NCBI GenBank assembly: GCA_902523515.1
Contig: CABYZT010000005.1
Location: forward strand, 1-64,000
Source: an uncultured Pelagibacteraceae bacterium
Lineage (GTDB): Bacteria; Pseudomonadota; Alphaproteobacteria; Pelagibacterales; Pelagibacteraceae
Reading direction: 5' to 3'
Length of the DNA stretch: 64,000 nucleotides
Positions within the stretch are counted from its first letter, which is position 1; the number at the start of each line of letters is the position of its first letter. The translations under genes were made by a program, and so were the position numbers. Below the pieces are notes generated by a model. It was given only the letters and a program-made list of their open reading frames with translations. It had not been told where the DNA came from and did not search any database. Positions 22,122 through 30,145 of this stretch are shown here, piece by piece.

Positions 22122-23684
22122 GTGATTAAAAAAGAAATTATAGACAAAACAAGTGCTTGGCCTTTCGTAGAAGCAAAAAAAATGCTTCGTGAGAGAAAAT
22201 CATTTATTGATAAAAAAGGTAAAATTACCCTTCAAACAGGATATGGTCCAAGTGGCCTTCCTCATATCGGAACATTTGGTGAAGTTGCAAGGACTTCAAT
22301 GATGGTTAATGCCTTAAAGCAACTTACAGATTTACCAACAGAGATAATTACTTTTTCTGATGATATGGATGGTTTAAGAAAAGTTCCTGACAATGTTCCT
22401 AATCAGGAATTACTAAACAAAAACTTACATAAACCATTAACACAAGTTCCAGATCCATTTGAAAAATTTGCAAGTTTTGGAGAACATAATAATGAAATGT
22501 TAAAAGATTTTTTAAATAGTTTTAATTTTAAATACAGCTTTAAAAGCTCAACATCTTTATACAAAAGTGGTTTTTTCAACCCAACTTTAAAAATTATCTT
22601 AGAAAATTATGATGATATAATGAATATTATACTTCCAACTTTAGGTAAAGAACGTCGACAAACTTACTGTCCTTTTTTACCTATTTGTTCAGATACAGGT
22701 CATGTTCTCGAAATTCCAGTTATAGAAATTGATAAAAAAAATTCTAAAATAATTTTTGATAATAAGGGTAAAAAATTAGAATCTAGTATTTTGGATGGAA
22801 ATTGTAAATTACAGTGGAAAGTTGATTGGGCAATGAGATGGTATGCTCTAGATATAGATTTTGAAATGTATGGAAAAGACCTTATTGAGAGTGCAATTTT
22901 ATCGACCAAAATAATAAATTTAATTGGTAAAAAACATCCATCTGGATTTGCTTATGAATTGTTTCTTGATGAAAAGGGTGAAAAAATTTCAAAATCTAAG
23001 GGAAATGGTATTACCATCGACCAGTGGTTAAAATATGCCTCACCTGAAAGCTTATCTTTATACATGTATCAAAATCCAAAGAGAGCAAAAAAACTTTATA
23101 GAGAAATAGTGCCTAAAGCTGTAGATGAGTATCTTGATAATATTGAAAAATCAAAAAAACAAACAGAACAACAATTAGTAATGAATCCTGTTTGGCATAT
23201 TCATAATGGCAATATTCCAAAAGAAGAAATGATTATGTCTTTCTCTATGTTGTTAAATTTAGTTGAGACAAGCAATGCTGATAACAAAGATTTATTATGG
23301 AAGTTTGTTAAAAAATATAAATCCAATATTCATGAAAAAAACTTTCCAATTTTTGATGGACTAGTTGGTTATGCAATCAAGTATTTTAATGATGTTATTA
23401 AGGCTCAAAAAAAATATAAAAGTCCGTCTGAAAATGAAAAATTAGCTCTACAAGCTTTAGTTAAAACTTTAGAACAATGTAATGATCAGATGTCTCCTGA
23501 AGATATACAAACATTAATTTATTCAACAGGTAAAGAGAATGGGTATGCAGAAAACTTAAGAGATTGGTTTAAATTAATTTATGAAGTGGTATTTGGAGAT
23601 GAAAATGGACCTAGAATGGGTTTTTTTATAAGTTTTTTTGGTGTTAACGAAACAAAAGAGTTGATAATTAATAAATTGAAATAA
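22122..23684 (+). CDS. lysS: Lysyl-tRNA synthetase, class I
   Basis: This charges tRNA-Lys. The protein is the class I form: the HIGH-type motif is PHIGTFGE near residue 46 and the KMSKS-type motif is KISKSKGN near 289. Bacterial class I LysRS is mainly found in alphaproteobacteria and spirochaetes. It has 520 residues and a GTG start. Its TAA overlaps the pyrD ATG by one base. Confidence 0.95.
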   Translation: MIKKEIIDKTSAWPFVEAKKMLRERKSFIDKKGKITLQTGYGPSGLPHIGTFGEVARTSMMVNALKQLTDLPTEIITFSDDMDGLRKVPDNVPNQELLNKNLHKPLTQVPDPFEKFASFGEHNNEMLKDFLNSFNFKYSFKSSTSLYKSGFFNPTLKIILENYDDIMNIILPTLGKERRQTYCPFLPICSDTGHVLEIPVIEIDKKNSKIIFDNKGKKLESSILDGNCKLQWKVDWAMRWYALDIDFEMYGKDLIESAILSTKIINLIGKKHPSGFAYELFLDEKGEKISKSKGNGITIDQWLKYASPESLSLYMYQNPKRAKKLYREIVPKAVDEYLDNIEKSKKQTEQQLVMNPVWHIHNGNIPKEEMIMSFSMLLNLVETSNADNKDLLWKFVKKYKSNIHEKNFPIFDGLVGYAIKYFNDVIKAQKKYKSPSENEKLALQALVKTLEQCNDQMSPEDIQTLIYSTGKENGYAENLRDWFKLIYEVVFGDENGPRMGFFISFFGVNETKELIINKLK

Positions 23685-24736
23685 TGTATTCAAATTTAAG
23701 ATCATTAATATTTAAAATAGATCCTGAAAGAGCACATTTTTTAGCAATTCAATCACTCAAACTTAATTTAGTTTCAAATATATTTGATGAAAACAAAAAT
23801 GATCCTATTTTAAAAACAAAAATATTTAATAAAAATCTTGATAATCCCATAGGTATTGCAGCAGGTTTCGATAAGAATGCCGAGGTATACAACCCTTTAT
23901 TTAAGTTGGGTTTTGGATTTGTTGAAGTAGGCACTGTTACACCATTTAAACAATATGGAAATAAAAAACCAAGAGTATTCAGATTGGTAGAAGATCAAGC
24001 ATTAATTAATAGGTTAGGTTTTAATAACCATGGATCAGATATAATATTAAACAGAATAAAATCGAATAAAAAACTAGGTGTACTAGGTGTGAATGTAGGT
24101 CCAAACAAAGATTCTAATGACAGATTAAATGATTATTTAATTGGTTTAGAAAAATTTTCTGAAGTTGCAGATTATATTACAATTAATATTTCTTCACCAA
24201 ATACTGAAAATCTTAGAAACTTTCATGAAGAGAATAAATTAAAAGAGTTATTAAAATCTCTCTCAGAGAAAAAAAAACAATTAAAAACTGAAATTCCCAT
24301 AGCTGTAAAAATTTCACCAGATATAAATGAAAATCAAATTGACTTAATTTCAGAAATACTTTTAGAAAATGAAATAAGCGCAATAATAATTTCAAATACT
24401 TCCGAAGCTTCTCGGGAAAGACTTCAAAATATACAGAGACATCAAAAAGGAGGTTTATCTGGAAAACCTATTGAAAAAAAATCAAATTTTTTAATAAGCA
24501 AGTTCTACAATTTAATTAAAGGTAAAATTAAAATAATTGGAGTGGGCGGTGTTGACTCAGGTAAAGCAGCTTATGATAAGTTTTTATTAGGAGCAGATTA
24601 TGTTCAGTTGTATACCGGCATGGTATTTCAAGGACCCAATATTGCTAGCATGATTAAAAAAGACCTAAAAGAATTACTAATAAGAGATGGTGTCAAAAAT
24701 TTCACAGAAATTGTTGGAAATAAAACTGTTTCTTAA
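23684..24736 (+). CDS. pyrD: Dihydroorotate dehydrogenase (quinone), class 2
   Basis: PyrD oxidises dihydroorotate and passes electrons to quinone at the membrane. The 350-residue product has an N-terminal helical extension (class 2), [16 protein letters not shown] with VEVGTVTP near residue 60-85, NRLGFNNHG near 112 and the catalytic-loop [14 protein letters not shown] near 168. It is the second gene of the lysS-pyrD pair. A promoter for rpmB follows its stop. Confidence 0.95.
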   Translation: MYSNLRSLIFKIDPERAHFLAIQSLKLNLVSNIFDENKNDPILKTKIFNKNLDNPIGIAAGFDKNAEVYNPLFKLGFGFVEVGTVTPFKQYGNKKPRVFRLVEDQALINRLGFNNHGSDIILNRIKSNKKLGVLGVNVGPNKDSNDRLNDYLIGLEKFSEVADYITINISSPNTENLRNFHEENKLKELLKSLSEKKKQLKTEIPIAVKISPDINENQIDLISEILLENEISAIIISNTSEASRERLQNIQRHQKGGLSGKPIEKKSNFLISKFYNLIKGKIKIIGVGGVDSGKAAYDKFLLGADYVQLYTGMVFQGPNIASMIKKDLKELLIRDGVKNFTEIVGNKTVS

Positions 24737-24747
24737 ATGTATTAAAC

Positions 24748-24776
24748 TTGACGCTTTCAATATCTCCCCTTATATA
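24748..24776 (+). promoter_or_regulatory. promoter of rpmB
   Basis: TTGACG and TATATA are 17 bases apart in the 52-base gap between pyrD and rpmB, with 5/6 and 4/6 matches to consensus. The expected start leaves a leader of only a few bases before the ATG at 24789. Confidence 0.65.
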
Positions 24777-24788
24777 GGCAATGTTATT

Positions 24789-25100
24789 ATGTCAAAAAAA
24801 TGCGAACTTACTGGTAAAATTCCAATGAGAGGTCATAATGTTAGTCATGCTAACAACAAGACTAAAAGAAGATTTTTACCTAATCTTAAAAAAGTAAAAT
24901 TTACAAGTGAACTTACTGGAAGAAGCTTAAAACTTACTGTAAGTAACTCAGGTGTAAGGTCAGTTGACAAAAAAGGGAGTTTTGATGAATTTTTAAAAAC
25001 TGTAAAAAATAAAAATTTATCTCCTAGATTAAAAAAGTTAAAAAAAGTAGTTTTAATTAAATCCCCTTTTAAAAAGAAACCTGTAGCTAAATCAGCTTAA
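24789..25100 (+). CDS. rpmB: 50S ribosomal protein L28
   Basis: The 103-residue product starts [23 protein letters not shown], the conserved L28 N terminus with the TGK and GN/S-VSHA motifs, followed by [11 protein letters not shown]. An open frame runs 34 codons further upstream, but that lies across the pyrD end and the promoter and is not coding. The basic C-terminal tail is longer than in E. coli, as usual for alphaproteobacteria. Its stop overlaps the next gene by one base. Confidence 0.95.
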   Translation: MSKKCELTGKIPMRGHNVSHANNKTKRRFLPNLKKVKFTSELTGRSLKLTVSNSGVRSVDKKGSFDEFLKTVKNKNLSPRLKKLKKVVLIKSPFKKKPVAKSA

Positions 25101-25654
25101 TGAACAAATTATTTATCACCCTGTCAATAACGATGGGGGTTGTTGTACTATCTTCTAATTATTTAGTTCAGTTTCCAATCAACTATTTTGGATTAAATGA
25201 GATTTTAACTTATGGAGCTTTTAGTTACCCAATAGCTTTTTTAATAACAGATTTAGCAAATAGGTCGTATGGAAAATTATTAGCAAGGCAAATTGTATAT
25301 TTGGGCTTTTTAATAGGAATTATATTTACATTGATATTCTCAACTGATTTTGCAGATTTTATTTCGGTTAGAATTGCAATTGGATCAGGGGTTGCATTTC
25401 TCACTGCTCAATTGTTGGACATTCAAATTTTTGATCGATTAAGAAAAAAAGAGTGGTTTGTTGCACCACTTACTTCATCTTTGATTGGATCAACAGTCGA
25501 CACATTTTTATTTTTCTCAATATCATTCTATGCAACAGGGGTACCTTGGGTTACTTTATCTCTTGGAGATTTAGCAGTAAAAATTTTAGTTGCTATAATA
25601 ATGTTGATACCATTCAGAATGTTATTGAAAATTATTAAACCAATTAAAGTTTAA
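25100..25654 (+). CDS. yhhQ: VUT-family queuosine precursor transporter (YhhQ-like)
   Basis: The 184-residue membrane protein has about five to six hydrophobic segments. The central YPIAFLITDLANRSYGKLLARQIVYLG-type region (residues about 44-70) and the QLLDIQIFDRLR, STVDTFLFF motifs are characteristic of the YhhQ/VUT family. Members import preQ0/preQ1 for tRNA queuosine. Here it would provide salvage of the 7-deazaguanine base. The 3' end shares TTAA with the convergent speB. Confidence 0.82.
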   Translation: MNKLFITLSITMGVVVLSSNYLVQFPINYFGLNEILTYGAFSYPIAFLITDLANRSYGKLLARQIVYLGFLIGIIFTLIFSTDFADFISVRIAIGSGVAFLTAQLLDIQIFDRLRKKEWFVAPLTSSLIGSTVDTFLFFSISFYATGVPWVTLSLGDLAVKILVAIIMLIPFRMLLKIIKPIKV

Positions 25655-26526
25655 TATAAAAATTTATAAGACAAAATTTTATAAGCTAATTTCGCAACAA
25701 GAAAATTATAGGAATTAAATCCCTTAATTGGAGATAGTTCATTAATATCTGCACCAACAATTTTTGAGTTTTTAGCTGCAATTCTTATTATATCTAATGT
25801 TTCGTCCCACAAAAGTCCTCCTGGTTCAGGTGTACCAGTCGCAGGCATAATACTTGAATCTAGTCCATCTACATCGAATGTTAGATAAACAGTTTTGTTT
25901 TTAATCAGTTTTTTAAATTTAGACAAATTCCATTTTTTTTTATCTTTTGCCCAAAAAATATTTATTCTTGAAGAATTTTTTTTTATATATGGTATTTCAC
26001 TTTCTGAGATATTTCTTATCCCAAATGAAATTAAAGAAACATTTTTATAATCTAGACATCTTCTAATTGCTGAGGCATGTGAAAATTTTTCTCCATTATA
26101 GCTTTGACGTAAATCTGCATGGGCATCGAAATGCAAGAGGCAAATATTTTTATATTTTTTAGTAAAAGGAACAATACACCCAGGAGTTATCGAATGCTCT
26201 CCACCTAAAGTCATTGGGAAAAGCTTTTTATCTAAAATTTCTTTATTAATATTTGAGATTTTATTAAGTGCTTTTTTAATATTTTTGTCAATTTTAAATG
26301 GTTTTAAAGTTTTAATACCTATTTTTTTATAAGGTTCACAATTAAGTTCTTCATCATATAGCTCAACTTGATGAGATGCTTTTATGATTTCTTTAGGTCC
26401 ATTTCTTGTTCCTCCCCCATAACTGACTGTTTTTTCTAATCCAAATGGAACAATCACAGCTTTTTCTTTAAAGCTAAATTTATTATCAATTCCTAAAAAC
26501 CCGTTTTTATTTGATAGATATTTCAA
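25651..26526 (-). CDS. speB: Agmatinase-family ureohydrolase
   Basis: This belongs to the arginase/agmatinase family of Mn-dependent ureohydrolases. The 291-residue product has GGEHSITPG near residue 107, LHFDAHADLR near 130 and TFDVDGLDSSIMPATGTPEPGG near 217, which supply the metal-binding His and Asp residues. The predicted reaction is agmatine to putrescine and urea. It is the last gene of a three-gene polyamine operon whose first gene looks like ornithine decarboxylase, so the true substrate could differ. Confidence 0.85.
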   Translation of the reverse strand: MKYLSNKNGFLGIDNKFSFKEKAVIVPFGLEKTVSYGGGTRNGPKEIIKASHQVELYDEELNCEPYKKIGIKTLKPFKIDKNIKKALNKISNINKEILDKKLFPMTLGGEHSITPGCIVPFTKKYKNICLLHFDAHADLRQSYNGEKFSHASAIRRCLDYKNVSLISFGIRNISESEIPYIKKNSSRINIFWAKDKKKWNLSKFKKLIKNKTVYLTFDVDGLDSSIMPATGTPEPGGLLWDETLDIIRIAAKNSKIVGADINELSPIKGFNSYNFLVAKLAYKILSYKFLY

Positions 26527-26528
26527 TT

Positions 26529-27572
26529 TTATTCAAAAATTTTTGTAAAGTTTTTTCTTTCTCTGTTTTTCCACTCGCCCTTATGATAAGCATCACTTGC
26601 TATCAATGGTAAAACACTAGTTGCCTCTGCAAACACCATCTGTTCTTTTGTAATATCTACTTTGCCCCATGAACTTGCTTCTTTTAATGTGGAGCTGCTA
26701 CATGCTCCGTCTCTACTATCAGCAACAGTAATTTGAACTGCATATTTATGCATGTCTACATCTTTTCCTAATAATTCAGCACAAATAACAGTATCTTGAA
26801 TAAAGTTTTTAGGCACACCACCACCAATCATAAATAATCCAGAACCTTTAGATTTGATTTTAATTTCTGTTAGTTCTCTAAATTCTCTAACTGAGTCTAT
26901 AGTCATATGTTTTTTTGGATTTTGTTCTTGATGCATAACTAATCCGAATCCTGCACTCGAGTCAGTAAAAGCAGGGCAGAAAATAGGAACATTATTGTTA
27001 AAAGCGGTTTCAATTAAAGAGTCTTTTTTCTTTGAGTTATTTTTTAAATATTTTCCCATTTCATAAATGAACTCTCTTGAAGTATAGCTTCTTGCCTCTA
27101 GGTTATTAGCGATTTTACATATAATTTTATCACACATTTGAAGCTCTTCTTCATCTATGTAGGTATCGTAAATTCTATCTATATAGTTGTCCCTCAGTTC
27201 AGTATCATCTTGAAATTGTGAACCTTGATAATGTTTAAAACCAAGAGCTTCAAAAAAATCCATATCTACTATAGAAGCACCTGTTGCAACGATTGCATCC
27301 ACCATGTTATATTTAACCAAATCTTTATAAATATTCATGCATCCAGCTGCCGAAGTAGAGCCTGCCAAGGTAAGGAAAATTGTACAATCTTTATCTTTAA
27401 GCATCTCGTTATAAATATTAGCAGCATTTGCTGTTTCTCTAGAAACAAATGACATTTTTTCCATTGATGATATAATTTTTCTAGAGTCGAAAGAAGTTAT
27501 ATCGATGTGCTCAACAGGATTTTTTAAGAAATCTCTTTTACTGTTATGACCTGGATTTTTTTGACTCGACAT
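26529..27572 (-). CDS. Deoxyhypusine synthase-like protein (probable homospermidine synthase)
   Basis: The 347-residue product matches the deoxyhypusine synthase family. Segment TLAGSTSAAG near residue 70, VDAIVATGASIVDMD near 92, and the C-terminal part with the catalytic-lysine motif EASSWGKVD followed by FAEATSVLPLIASD correspond to the enzyme's NAD and spermidine sites. Bacteria lack the eIF5A substrate, and characterised bacterial relatives often make homospermidine from putrescine and/or spermidine. Position between speB and the decarboxylase supports a polyamine role. It starts on a TAATG overlap with the decarboxylase stop. Confidence 0.82.
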   Translation of the reverse strand: MSSQKNPGHNSKRDFLKNPVEHIDITSFDSRKIISSMEKMSFVSRETANAANIYNEMLKDKDCTIFLTLAGSTSAAGCMNIYKDLVKYNMVDAIVATGASIVDMDFFEALGFKHYQGSQFQDDTELRDNYIDRIYDTYIDEEELQMCDKIICKIANNLEARSYTSREFIYEMGKYLKNNSKKKDSLIETAFNNNVPIFCPAFTDSSAGFGLVMHQEQNPKKHMTIDSVREFRELTEIKIKSKGSGLFMIGGGVPKNFIQDTVICAELLGKDVDMHKYAVQITVADSRDGACSSSTLKEASSWGKVDITKEQMVFAEATSVLPLIASDAYHKGEWKNRERKNFTKIFE

Positions 27573-28756
27573 TAAGCTACCATGTTAGCTTTATTAATGT
27601 CTTTATCATACATTGTCATTATTGGATTATCTTCAACTTCGTAAATTTCATTTGAGTAATAGCCATTAAACTGAGTTCTAAATGTCAATCCGTATGCTCC
27701 AAGTTGACCAAGTTCAATATAATCATTTTCTTTTATATTATTTGGAAGCAAAAAAGGACCTTTCATATAATCCATGCTATCACACGTTGGTCCAAAAAAA
27801 TCAAAAGCAGTTAATTTTTTTGAAATTATTTTATTAGAATTTTCTTTAATCATTCTAGATGGAAATACAATATTTGGTGTACCTGCATCAAAAAGAGTTC
27901 CATAGGTACCATCATTTATATAAAGCTTTTGTTTTTTTCTTAAATTAACCCTTACAACTGTTGAACCGCTTTCAGCAACTAAAGCTCTACCAGGTTCACA
28001 GATAATTTCTGGAAGTTTTTCAAGCTTCAAATTTTCTAAACTCTTATTAATTTCATTAAAATAATTATCTAAAGATTGTGGAATTAAGTCAGGATATATT
28101 GTAGGGAAACCTCCACCTATATTAATGTAATCTGGAATAATTTTTGTCTTTTTAATTATGTTTCCAATTTCACTAATTCCTTTTGAATAAGAAATTGGAT
28201 GCATACATTGTGAACCAACATGAAAACTTAAACCAATCTTTTTAGTATATTGTTTTGCAAGTCTAAACAAACCTATTGCTTCTGATGTTAAGGCACCAAA
28301 TTTTTTTGATAAATCAATTTCTGCATGTTCATTTGAAACAGCAACTCTTACAAATAACTCTAAATCTTTAGCATTATTTGTGCTTTCAATTATTTTTATC
28401 AGTTCATCTTTAGTATCTAATGAAAAAGTTTTTACACCATAATTAAAATATGCATCTTTTATACTTTCTCTGCTTTTAACAGTATGCATGTAAGAGCATT
28501 TAGCTGTATTGCTAAAAGTTCTAATATTTTTAATTTCCTCAATTGATGCAACATCAAATTGCTCAACTCCACTTTCTATGATTGTCTTGATTATTTCAGG
28601 GTGTGGATTAGTTTTGACTGCATATAAAATTTTTCCTGGGAATTTTTTTAGAAAGAATTTTACAGCAGATTTAATAGAATTCTTTCTTATACAGTAAATT
28701 GGCTTTTCAGGTTTCAGCTGATTAACTAATTCCTCAACTGATTTAAATTTTTGCAT
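27572..28756 (-). CDS. speC: Ornithine/lysine decarboxylase, alanine-racemase-fold (group IV)
   Basis: I place the start at the ATG at 28756 (394 residues), which has GGAGG about 10 bases upstream. A frame open to 28879 would add a Leu/Phe/Lys-rich leader without family similarity. The PLP lysine is in YAVKTNPHPEI, the glycine loop in INIGGGFPT, the active-site cysteine in GPTCDSMDYM, and the end LGQLGAYGLTFRTQFNGYYS is typical of eukaryote-like ornithine decarboxylases. It makes putrescine (or cadaverine) and heads the polyamine operon. Confidence 0.87.
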   Translation of the reverse strand: MQKFKSVEELVNQLKPEKPIYCIRKNSIKSAVKFFLKKFPGKILYAVKTNPHPEIIKTIIESGVEQFDVASIEEIKNIRTFSNTAKCSYMHTVKSRESIKDAYFNYGVKTFSLDTKDELIKIIESTNNAKDLELFVRVAVSNEHAEIDLSKKFGALTSEAIGLFRLAKQYTKKIGLSFHVGSQCMHPISYSKGISEIGNIIKKTKIIPDYINIGGGFPTIYPDLIPQSLDNYFNEINKSLENLKLEKLPEIICEPGRALVAESGSTVVRVNLRKKQKLYINDGTYGTLFDAGTPNIVFPSRMIKENSNKIISKKLTAFDFFGPTCDSMDYMKGPFLLPNNIKENDYIELGQLGAYGLTFRTQFNGYYSNEIYEVEDNPIMTMYDKDINKANMVA

Positions 28757-28914
28757 TTTAAATGCCTCCAAAAAAAATTTAATAAAAAAAAGTCTTTTTA
28801 AAAAAAACTTTAATATTTTTTGGCATATAAAGTAAACAACACTAAAGTAAAGCAAATAATTCAAGCCAGAAATGCGCAAAATTCATATATTGTAATTTCC
28901 TGCAGAGACCCCAT

Positions 28915-29487
28915 ATGAAGGGTATGAAAGAAGAAGCAAAACTGCAGAATCTTAGCGATTTTGAGAATAAGTCATTATTAATCGTGGATGATGACAATCC
29001 TTTTCGTGAGCGTTTAGCACGGGCGATGGAAAAAAAAGGATTTGAGGTTTTTCAAGCTGAGAGTGTACAAAAAGGAGTTGAATCTGTAAAAACTAAGATA
29101 CCAGGTTTTGCTGTAGTTGATTTAAGGCTTGGAGATGGTAATGGACTTGAGGTCGTAAAAGAAATTCAGTCTTCAAATAGTAACAGTAGGATTATTATGT
29201 TAACTGGTTATGGAAATATTCCAACAGCGGTAGCTGCGATAAAAGAAGGTGCTATAGATTATTTGGCTAAACCTGCTGATGCAGAAGATGTGGAGAAAGC
29301 ATTATTGGCAGATCCTTCAAAAAAAGCGGCCCCACCAGAAAACCCGATGTCTGCTGACAGAGTCAAGTGGGAACATATACATAGAGTTTTCGAGCTGTGT
29401 AATAGGAATGTTTCAGAAACAGCCAGAAGACTGAAAATGCACAGAAGAACTCTTCAAAGAATTCTATCTAAAAGATCACCTAGATAA
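28915..29487 (+). CDS. regA: RegA/ActR/PrrA-family redox response regulator
   Basis: The 190-residue product has a receiver domain (LIVDDDNPFRERL, phospho-Asp in FAVVDLRLGDGNG, MLTGYGN, lysine in DYLAKPAD), a short Pro-rich linker, and a C-terminal Fis-like helix-turn-helix (NVSETARRLKMHRRTLQRIL). The length and HTH are diagnostic of RegA/ActR, which controls energy metabolism according to quinone redox state. The cognate sensor RegB is not adjacent. A start at the internal ATG 28924 is also possible. The gene is divergent from the polyamine operon. Confidence 0.93.
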   Translation: MKGMKEEAKLQNLSDFENKSLLIVDDDNPFRERLARAMEKKGFEVFQAESVQKGVESVKTKIPGFAVVDLRLGDGNGLEVVKEIQSSNSNSRIIMLTGYGNIPTAVAAIKEGAIDYLAKPADAEDVEKALLADPSKKAAPPENPMSADRVKWEHIHRVFELCNRNVSETARRLKMHRRTLQRILSKRSPR

Positions 29488-30031
29488 ACTTTTTAATTTT
29501 AATTATTTGCTTAGTCAAAAGAGCTAAAAGCATAATTTTAAAAATCTCGGCTAATAGAAACGGTTTTGCACCTAAAGCAAAAATTGGCTTATCCCATCCA
29601 ATCAATGTTCCAAGCCAAATTAGACCCAGAATATAGATTGTTGAAGTTGCGATAATTAACTTAAATAAAACAACAAAAAAATTATCATTAAGCTTTATTT
29701 TAGAAGCTAAGTACCCAGCCGTTAAAAAACCAATTAAGTAACCCATAGTTGGTCCGGTAAAGTAAACTAATCCAACGCCTTTTTCAGGAGAATTTGAAAA
29801 TACAGGAAGCCCTGCAATTCCCTCAATTAAATACAAACCAATTGTAGCTAGTGCAATTTTATACCCCAAACTTATTCCTAAAAATAATACAACAAATGTT
29901 TGCATAGTCATAGGAACTGGGTAGAAGGGAATTTTGATTTTTGCTGATATGGTTAGTGCTATTGAACCAAGAACAATAACAACCAGAGATTTAAATAGTT
30001 TACCTTGGGTGAGATTTTTTGTTAATTCCAT
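29480..30031 (-). CDS. bioY: BioY biotin transporter (ECF S component)
   Basis: The 183-residue membrane protein has five to six hydrophobic spans and the BioY patterns PFYPVPMTMQTFVVLFLG near residue 34, GLPVFS near 73 and GPTMGYLIGF near 92. BioY binds and imports biotin, alone or with a shared ECF energising module, which is not seen here. Its end overlaps the convergent regA by 8 bases. Confidence 0.92.
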   Translation of the reverse strand: MELTKNLTQGKLFKSLVVIVLGSIALTISAKIKIPFYPVPMTMQTFVVLFLGISLGYKIALATIGLYLIEGIAGLPVFSNSPEKGVGLVYFTGPTMGYLIGFLTAGYLASKIKLNDNFFVVLFKLIIATSTIYILGLIWLGTLIGWDKPIFALGAKPFLLAEIFKIMLLALLTKQIIKIKKFI

Positions 30032-30145
30032 TGTTAAATAATACTCAAAATATAAAAAATAATCTACTTATAATTGTTATAATAATTGAAAGTAAATTTT
30101 TTTATATACAGAATATGTTATCATTATAATATTTAATAATACTTC

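Noticed and set aside
24687..24788. Upstream extension of rpmB
   Set aside because: It lies in the pyrD 3' end and the rpmB promoter; L28 homology starts at 24789.
27572..28756. Diaminopimelate decarboxylase (lysA)
   Set aside because: The GPTCDSMD active-site segment, the ODC-type C-terminal end and the polyamine neighbours favour ornithine/lysine decarboxylase.
28757..28879. N-terminal extension of the decarboxylase
   Set aside because: The extra 41 residues are low-complexity Leu/Phe/Lys, and the ATG at 28756 has a strong ribosome binding site.
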